DNA from: Scilla litardierei
Lineage: Eukaryota; Streptophyta; Magnoliopsida; Asparagales; Asparagaceae
Assembly: GCA_030789695.1 (NCBI GenBank)
Contig: CM061134.1
Span: forward strand, 59,155,334 to 59,219,333
Length of the DNA: 64,000 nucleotides
Direction: 5' to 3'
The position numbers and the translations under genes are program-made. The stretch's first letter is position 1, and each line of letters opens with the position of its first letter. Below are positions 57,060 to 64,000 of the stretch, one piece after another. The notes below the pieces were generated by a model. That model had not been told where the DNA came from and searched no databases. It worked only from the letters and a program-made list of their open reading frames with translations.

Positions 57060-59197
57060 TGTAAGGGACCCTGCGGGGCTACACATACACTAGAGGAGGG
57101 GTGAATAGTGTAATAGCAAGCAAAGTGCTTAATTAAAAGTTCCTAAAATTAAAGCACAATAAGCAGCAGAAATTAAACAGAGTGCTCAACAACAACAATC
57201 GCAAACACAGAGAATTTACCCTGGTTCCCCAAAACTTGGGTACATCCAGCCACACCAATATTCACTATAATCCCACAAAGAGAAGTGAATACAAATCCCA
57301 CAAAGGGATACACTCCCACAAAGAGAGAGACATCACCAAGAGGATTTTGCCCTACGCAAGGACCCAACCAACCCTACACAAGGGTCAAGACTCCCACCAA
57401 GAGAATCACTAACTCCCACTCAGAGAATTAGGGTTAGCCCTATACTAGGACACTAAACTCCCACAAAGAGAGTTACTCCCACAAAGAGAGTTTCCAAATC
57501 CCACAAAAAGATAAAGACTAATTTCCACAAAGAGAATTAGTGTTACACAAAGGTGAAACGAAATAACACTTACCTATGCCTTGATATGATCTTACCAATG
57601 CGATGAAGAAGGCATGCAAGTGAAAACTCAAGTGCTTGAGATGAGGCTTTGATTGCACTTGATGATCTTTCTCTCTTCTAGGAATGAATCCTAACACTTC
57701 TCACTTGAGTGTATGAAAATAAAGAGAAGAAAGATGTTCTCCAAGAAAGGAATGAGAATTAGATCCCTTGGAGCATTTTCCTATGAGCTAGCTTCAATGC
57801 ATGAAGAGAAATGTGCTCATGAGAGGGAAATGGGAGAGAATAGGAGTGGCTAATGATTCTCAAAGATATTCATTATCAACCAAGAGTTCTACATGAATTA
57901 AGCCAACTCCTATATATAGGAAGCCAAGAAGAGCCTATAAACACAGCCAAAAACCCAAAGGGAAGAAATCTGCAACGGCTAGATTTTGGCAGTTTACGGC
58001 ATGAACAGTCGAATGATGATCATTAGACAGTCGACTGATCAACGGCTAGAAAATATCCCAACGGCTATAATCTGAGCCAGGACAGTCGACTTTAGAAGAT
58101 TACACAGGCGACTGAAAAGCAGACAATCGACTGTATATCCTTCATCAGGCGACTGCAGCAGGGATGGACAAGAAACAGATAGCTGCACTCTTTCTCCAGA
58201 TAAGCATGCTTACGACTGATGTCAATAATACAGTCGACTGTCTTATAGTCAGGCGACTACTGTATAAGATGGAGAAAAGACAGAGAGAGATGCATATTTC
58301 GTACTTACGCTTTTCAGACGACTGATGGCCATTTCACAGGTGACTGTAAATATACAGGAGACTGTAAAAACAGCAACAGGCGACTATCTTGCGACATGAG
58401 AAAAAGCCCAGAAAATGCAAGAAGCACACAGGCGACTGTCGACCAATTCAAAGGCGACTGCAAGAGTACAGGCGACTGTAAATTGAACATCAGTCGACTG
58501 ATGCGAAAAGATCAAGACGAGTCAATAGAAAATTTGACTTGAGCTGTGCATCACAGTCGACTGTAGAAGGCTCGACAGGCGACTGGAAATCACCCAGTCG
58601 ATTGTTAAACCTTCAGCAGGCGACTGCAGGAGAGCCAGAGACTCCAATTGAGTCTTTGGGCTAGATGAACCTAGTGGGTTGGATTCTATGATAATCCTAA
58701 GGCTCACTAAGATGGTTAAAAGCATATGCATGAGAGTATGACCACCTATCAAGGCATTACAATAATCTTAGACTCAAAAAGAGAAATGCAAGTAAATGAA
58801 ATTACATGGATTACAAATTGCATCTCCTAGAGTCTAAGTCTTCAAGCTCACCATACCTTGATGCTCTCCATCATCTCCAAGCTTTGGTACACCTTGATGA
58901 GCTTCCCTTTATCAAGCTCCAAGCTTTGACAATGCTTCTCTAAATGTCCATACATCATCATGCTCCAAGCTTTGGCTTCATTAGATGATCTTCATGACTT
59001 CATCCAAGCTTGAGGACACCATCACTCTTGGAGGTCTTTAAGATATCCCTTGTAATATCCTCCAAGCCTTATACTTTGTCTCATCTACATATAATCATTA
59101 AGATAAACTGAGACTAAAACATAAGATTGATTAGCACACTAACATAAAGTATTGATCATCATCAAAACAACGTTAGTCTTGAACTCAAGAACTAACA
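57060..59197 (-). repeat. LTR-C of the tandem array
   Basis: This is the third copy, ending ACTAACA directly before the TATAA duplication. It lacks about 22 bases near 58255 between two palindrome motifs that A and B have. Confidence 0.93.
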
Positions 59198-59955
59198 TAT
59201 AAGGACCCCTTCCGGCCGTTGGAAGAGGGGCAGGAGTTACTGGGTCATGAAGTACCCTACCTCAGTGCCATTGGAACACTTCTATATCTGGCAAAATACA
59301 CGTGTCCCGATATAGTGTTCGCAGTTAATCTTCTTACTAGACACAATGCTGCGCCTACAAAGCGCCACTGGAACGGATTCAAGCATATTCTATGCTACCT
59401 CCAGGGTTCTATAGTTCTGGGACTATACTACCAGAGAGATGCCTCCCCCAGTTACTTGGTTATGCTGATGCAGGTTACCTATCGGATTCCCATACAGCAA
59501 AATCACATACTAGTTTTGTGTTTACCTACGGAGGAACTGCTATCTCATGGAGATAGGTAAAGCAACCCACAACAGCAACATCATCCAATCACTCTGAACT
59601 CATTGTGATCCACGAAGTAAGCAAAGAGTGTTTTTGGCTTCGCTCCGTCGTCCAACACATCCTTAATACCACTGGCCTGAAGACTGGTGATCTTGATCCC
59701 ACTATCTTGTTTGAAGACAACACTGCATGCATTGCACAGCTCAAAAAAGGCTATATCAAAGGCGACAGAACGAAACACATATCTCCTAAATTCTTCTGGA
59801 CGCACGATCTACAAAAGAACGAGGAGGTCAAAGTTCAGCAGATCCAGTCTCACAACAACTTAGTCGATTTATTTACTAAGTCTTTATCGAGATGTATTTT
59901 TGTAAAACTTGTAAAAGGAATAGGTATGAGACAGCTGAAAGGCCTGCAAGCCTGA
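59198..59955 (+). pseudogene. RT end and RNase H of the short-LTR Copia family, right part
   Basis: After the TATAA duplication the coding sequence resumes as KDPF..LEEGQELLGHEVPYL and TLLYLAKYTCPDIVFAVNLL, continuous with the RT at 49072. A frameshift near 59440 is followed by RNase H in other frames: HSELIVIHEVSKECFWLRS, LFEDNTACIAQLKKGYIKG and TKHISPKFFWTHDLQ. It ends in GIGMRQLKGLQA at 59953-59955. One in-frame stop lies near 59560. Confidence 0.88.
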
Positions 59956-60131
59956 AACTTGTACGGATCAGGGGGAGTAACCTGTGGGTTGCACTCTTTT
60001 TCCTTAAGCTGTTGGTTTTTCCCACTGGGTTTTCCACAGCTAAGGTTTTAACGAGGCAAACACGATTACTCTGGATCAAGAAGTATCCACCCTTTTAGCT
60101 TTATACGCTAAGACCAAAGTAATGGATGGAT

Positions 60132-60140
60132 AAGGGGGAG
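60132..60140 (+). promoter_or_regulatory. Polypurine tract of the short-LTR Copia element
   Basis: AAGGGGGAG directly precedes the LTR start TGTTATGAG. This is a canonical plus-strand priming site. Confidence 0.8.
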
Positions 60141-60316
60141 TGTTATGAGTGAGTGAGGCCTTTGGCTTTCCCACCACTTTATACCTCCATTACTCCCCAT
60201 TTAGTTAGTATAATGGGGACCTTTGGAATTACATGCCCTTTGGTATTCCATATGAATGAATAAATAGAGGACCATAGCCTTGAGCCATGGTTATTCTTTC
60301 TTTTTTAGTTCCAACA
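60141..60316 (+). repeat. 3' LTR (about 176 bp) of the short-LTR Copia family
   Basis: It runs from TGTTATGAGTGAGTGAGG to AGTTCCAACA, with an ATGAATAAATAGAGG TATA motif near 60255 and GAGCCATGG near 60285. It resembles 23292-23480. It is unrelated to the 968-bp LTR at the other end of the composite (33410), so the two LTRs do not belong to the same element. Confidence 0.8.
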
Positions 60317-62806
60317 AAACACCTTTTTTCAAGAATTTTTGTGTGTGTGTGTAACAAATATATATTGGTATTAACATTTTTAAACTATACTTACACAAAC
60401 ATACTCCACTAGCCTTTGTTCTTCATTCTTCGTCTTGAGCCGTTTCCACTTGATTTTAAGTCTTTGTAAGCTTTATAAGTTGGAGCCTTCATCTTCTTCA
60501 ATTTATGACTCAACAATTGACTTTTGATCTTGGCTCTAAGTTCTTCGATTTACTTCACAATGCGCACAAGAACTTTATGGATATAAAAGAAATCTATACA
60601 CACTTGAAACAAATATGTTAGTCCTCATATCACTTGTGCACATTATCAAAATCTACTGGGGTGTGTCTCAATTTTCCAACATAGACAACAGACAAAATGA
60701 CACAAAAAATAAGCATTCGGACAAGATATAATAGTGCCGAAAATGAACACATAATCATGATCATATAGATAATATTTACTAATTGATGCTCGATAGAACC
60801 ATGTTACATGTACGAATAGGGGGTCTCTTGTATACTGAATATCCACCTCATGATGATCCCCAATAATATCTCATGTAATCTTCATTGAGGAAGGAGCCAA
60901 CCTCATCTCAACTACTAAATGATCTCTGTGCAGCCATTCTTAGAGAAATGGGCATATCACTTGCTCCTATTGACACTGTTTCTAATCGATCTTCGCAGGC
61001 ATTCGTTGTATGTGAATTGGGATATGCTACGTAAACTTAAGTTGTCACGATACACAATTAGATATATGCATCTCCATGGTTTCCCAGCAGAAAATGCGTA
61101 CCCTAGCGTGCCAAATTGCAGAATGTGCAATACATTCATCTGGAAGGAGCTTGAAACGGTTTTTATCATCCGGTCTCGCCATAGAAGTTGAGCTCATATG
61201 TTTGTTATGCCAACATCTTTCGAAACCACCATCGAAGGATTTTTCGTCGACATTAGATGTAAGTGTCTTGCTTGTAAGTGGAGTAGGTTGATTGCTAGAC
61301 ATGTTCTGAAAAATTGATACCTTACCCCTGAAACATTCATACTGTTTATTGTATGAACACGTTCAATCTTTTGAAAATACATGTTCCATTTTAAAAATAT
61401 CATATTCTACTATGAAATATATGCACGTTATCGATACTTACACATCAACATTTTCATCCCATTATGAATTATAATAGCATCATATTCTCCCGGTGATGGC
61501 ACTCCTGATTTGAAGAAGACGTAAAGCATGCTTAGTTGTCCAAATCAAGCATGTAGGAGTATGTGCCATGTGCGTCAAATACTTCGGTATTGATTGCAAT
61601 ATCCTTCTCCAAAAATAATTCAATTGACCGTTGAAATTCACTCAAGTTAAAAAATATTTTCATATCATTTCATCGATAATAAGCACAGCGGTGTTCCTGT
61701 GCTCTGTTACGGGCCATTTACATACCAGTTTGAAACAATACACATGCAAATTGATATTGATTATTTTGTATGTATGATCTAGTAGTCAATATATATGCAT
61801 GCTTTCTAACCATTATGGTCGTAACGGTCCCTCCCGTGTATTTTGGTTCATTATTTGCGCTAATCAGAAAATTGATATCGAAATAACAGTTGACAAAAAA
61901 TGTGATCGCTTACCATTATTACAAACATATACAAACAACATCATAATTATGCTCTAATTATATTTATAATATAACTATACCATAATAATATATCTACAAT
62001 ATTACGATGTCGTAAATTAATTATTCATTGATTTCGTGAGGTTGATATTGTAATTATAACGTGCAATATTTCATACTAAATTTATTACCAAATTTCAAAT
62101 TTCAACCTCCCCTCAATTTACGTCACAACTTTATAAATTTCTACGGAATTTTCAAATCATGTCCTAAATTTCATATCAAATCTAGGTTTATGACCTACTT
62201 CAAGAAACAAATCATTGCAAAAAAATTGGTCATTTAGGGCTAATACTTAATTGGTTATGTACGGCTAATACTCTAAAGCTTAATCGATTTTTTGTAATTA
62301 TTCTTCATTTTTAGATTTTTTTTTTCAAAAATTTGTCCTTAAAACAATAAAGATTTCCTTTTAACGGTGGAGGGAAAAGATTTCAATCAAAATAATAACT
62401 CTAACAGCGTCTCAGATTTCCTAGCATTTTCCGCCAAAATTAATCTGAACAGAAGCATAAGAAACATGCTTGAAAAGCCTTCTCCCTGGGGTTTCCCTGG
62501 AAACATACAACCAAAGAGTGAAGGCAACTGAATGCAACATACACGCATCATGGAAGTAGCTAAAGCAATTGATAAATAAAACGCAAAAAAGGAGGAGGAA
62601 AATGGCAAACTCAGATCAAGCTGCCTTTTTCTGGCAAACTCCGATCAAGCTGGAAGCAAAATGGCAGAACAATTAATTCAAGCATATCACCAGCAGCACG
62701 GAAGTAGAACAGCAGAAAATCTCAACAGCATGCCATTGCGATTCGTCGTGATTACAACACAGCAAACAACATCGACGGAAAGCAAATACTTGAATGTAGA
62801 CGTATG

Positions 62807-62868
62807 TTGAATGTAAACTGTTACAGTTTATACGTCGTTGAATGTAAACTGTTACAGTTTATACGTCG
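62807..62868. repeat. 31-bp exact tandem duplication
   Basis: Two perfect adjacent copies (62807-62837, 62838-62868) begin TTGAATGTAAACTG and end TTATACGTCG. Each contains the imperfect inverted pair GTAAACTG/CAGTTTA. Confidence 0.95.
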
Positions 62869-63326
62869 ACCATGAGGAAAACAGAGAGAAAACATGGCTT
62901 ATTCTCTTATTGTATTGGATGTACAAATGACCAGCTCGTAGAGCGTTTTCTTCGAAGCTTTTCTATCTATTTACAAAAGATAAAGGCCAGATCTAGTCCA
63001 CCGGAACCTCAACCTCCATTTTGATCTCAGATTTCCCAAGTATCTGAAATAGTTACAGAAAATTGTCATTATCAGTATAGAAATCAGCAACATATGAACT
63101 ACACTGTGTAAAACATACTTATCATGTATTTAAAAACTATGTTTCAGTCTTAGATTTTTTTTTTTTAACTATTGTTTCCGGTAAGTTTCATGAATATCAC
63201 TCGTTTCATTGAGTTTCAGTATTGATTTATATATACATGAGTTGCAGTTGAGTTGCAGTTCATTGTCCTCTATCTGAAAAATAAGAAGGTAACGAGTTAA
63301 TGAGGTTTACTTTGTCAACATTAATA

Positions 63327-63386
63327 TAATAGGAATATGGAGGTTAGCTAGTTAAGTAATAGGAATATGGAGGTTAGCTAGTTAAG
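63327..63386. repeat. 30-bp exact tandem duplication
   Basis: Two perfect adjacent copies begin TAATAGGAATATGG and end GCTAGTTAAG (63327-63356, 63357-63386). Confidence 0.95.
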
Positions 63387-63725
63387 AAAATTTCCTCTTT
63401 GGCTAGCTCACGCAACCATATCCCCATTATTTTCCAACGATCGGATCTGTTCGTTTTTATTCTATGTTTTAAACCCCTAAATCATCAATTTTCAATTTTG
63501 GTGTGATTTTGACGCGAGCCAGTTTCCTCCTTGGCTAGCTGAGACCTATATTTCTCTTAATATAATCTAGTTAACGAGATCAAGAGAACATAATAGGATG
63601 CCAATGAGGTCAGGTTCTGGTTTTGGAATCTGTTTCAAATCCCAAAGCAAACCCAACTTATTTTTAGACACATTATTTTATCCACCCGTGTTAACCTAAT
63701 CCAAATCCTATGCTTACTACCCCGA

Positions 63726-63740
63726 CCCCCCCCCCCCCCC

Positions 63741-63774
<34 letters not shown>
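63726..63774. repeat. Poly-C followed by poly-A homopolymer
   Basis: A run of about 16 C is directly followed by a run of about 33 A. This may be a true homopolymer tract or a sequencing or assembly junction. Confidence 0.9.
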
Positions 63775-63778
<4 letters not shown>

Positions 63779-64000
63779 CTATCCATGGAAGGCTAAGGTT
63801 CTCCTATGAGTACGAGCCAACAGCGGAAGCTCCGGTGAAGAAATCACAGAATTTTGTTATTGTTTTTCAAAATTTTGATATTGATTGTGTTCAAATCACA
63901 AAAATTTGATATTTTGTAGTGGTGTGCCTAATCCTTTTACCCCCATTGATCAGCCGAAACAGTTTATTTTTGCCAGCCATCTCACCAGTACCGCTTCGAG

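Larger units (their letters stand above)
49078..59197 (-). mobile_element. Tandem three-LTR array of a non-autonomous Sirevirus relative
   Basis: Order on the plus strand is LTR-A (49078-51217), body 1 (51218-53069), LTR-B (53070-55206), body 2 (55207-57059), LTR-C (57060-59197). A single perfect target duplication TATAA (49073-49077 and 59198-59202) flanks the whole array, and none flanks LTR-B. Bodies are oriented on the minus strand, with a primer site beside the right-hand LTR of each unit. The arrangement fits unequal recombination between LTRs after one insertion into the Copia RT. Confidence 0.95.
60317..64000. other. AT-rich intergenic DNA, no supported gene
   Basis: The short frames (60919-61191, 61045-61302, 62387-62608) have no recognised domain and no codon bias that I can see. 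Two exact tandem duplications and a C/A homopolymer are listed separately. Confidence 0.5.

Noticed and set aside
60919..61302. Overlapping frames on both strands (90, 85 and 71 codons) that might be a small gene.
   Set aside because: No recognised domain, no consistent frame and no promoter or polyadenylation context; not annotated as a gene.
62387..62608. 73-codon minus-strand frame with hydrophobic start.
   Set aside because: No family recognised and surrounding DNA is AT-rich without splice or promoter context.

Overview
This window is nuclear DNA of a flowering plant. It holds one recognisable host gene, a heparanase-like (GH79) gene with plant-style short introns, and the rest is mostly nested LTR retrotransposons, a tRNA-derived SINE, solo LTRs and AT-rich intergenic DNA. 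I saw no bacterial-type operon, CRISPR array, rRNA or true tRNA gene. The sequence does not tell me the species or even monocot versus dicot with confidence. I did not find a new molecular system. The unusual content is the architecture and mosaicism of the retroelements.

Layout, 1-13.9 kb. The left edge may hold the first bases of a minus-strand gene with a TATA box. Then come a gypsy-like LTR remnant, a SINE with a 16-bp target duplication, and a minus-strand solo LTR just upstream of the heparanase-like gene (3220-13770). That gene has nine exons that splice in silico into an uninterrupted 537-residue reading frame. Its third intron carries a full-length 7.57-kb minus-strand Copia element (4271-11843, target duplication ATATT). 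That Copia element itself holds a 983-bp hAT-like insert between two 466-bp direct repeats of its RT region.

Layout, 13.9-33.4 kb. AT-rich intergenic DNA is followed by a Sirevirus-like gag/LTR remnant (about 16.1-18.4 kb) and a decayed, 5'-truncated Copia copy (about 18.6-23.5 kb). Next is a complete but inactive plus-strand Copia element with 119-bp LTRs (23603-30276, target duplication GTTTC). About 3 kb of intergenic DNA follows.

Layout, 33.4-60.3 kb. This is a composite nest. A Sirevirus-like 5' LTR (33410-34377) is followed by a non-autonomous Athila-type gypsy element (34397-45116). The Sirevirus gag-protease-integrase then continues (45397-48675) and switches abruptly to the RT of the short-LTR Copia family. 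That RT is interrupted by a three-LTR, two-body tandem array of a non-autonomous gag-only Sirevirus relative (49078-59197, one TATAA target duplication round the whole array). The RT/RNase H resumes to 59955 and ends in its own short LTR (60141-60316). The last 3.7 kb is AT-rich with small tandem duplications and no supported gene.

A theme across four unrelated LTR families is dense clusters of short CpG-containing palindromes in LTRs or untranslated regions. Every pol region seen is broken by stops, frameshifts, deletions or catalytic-site changes. The better preserved frames are the heparanase-like gene, the gag-only Sirevirus ORF (55699-57039) and the two Athila ORFs (37624-39647).
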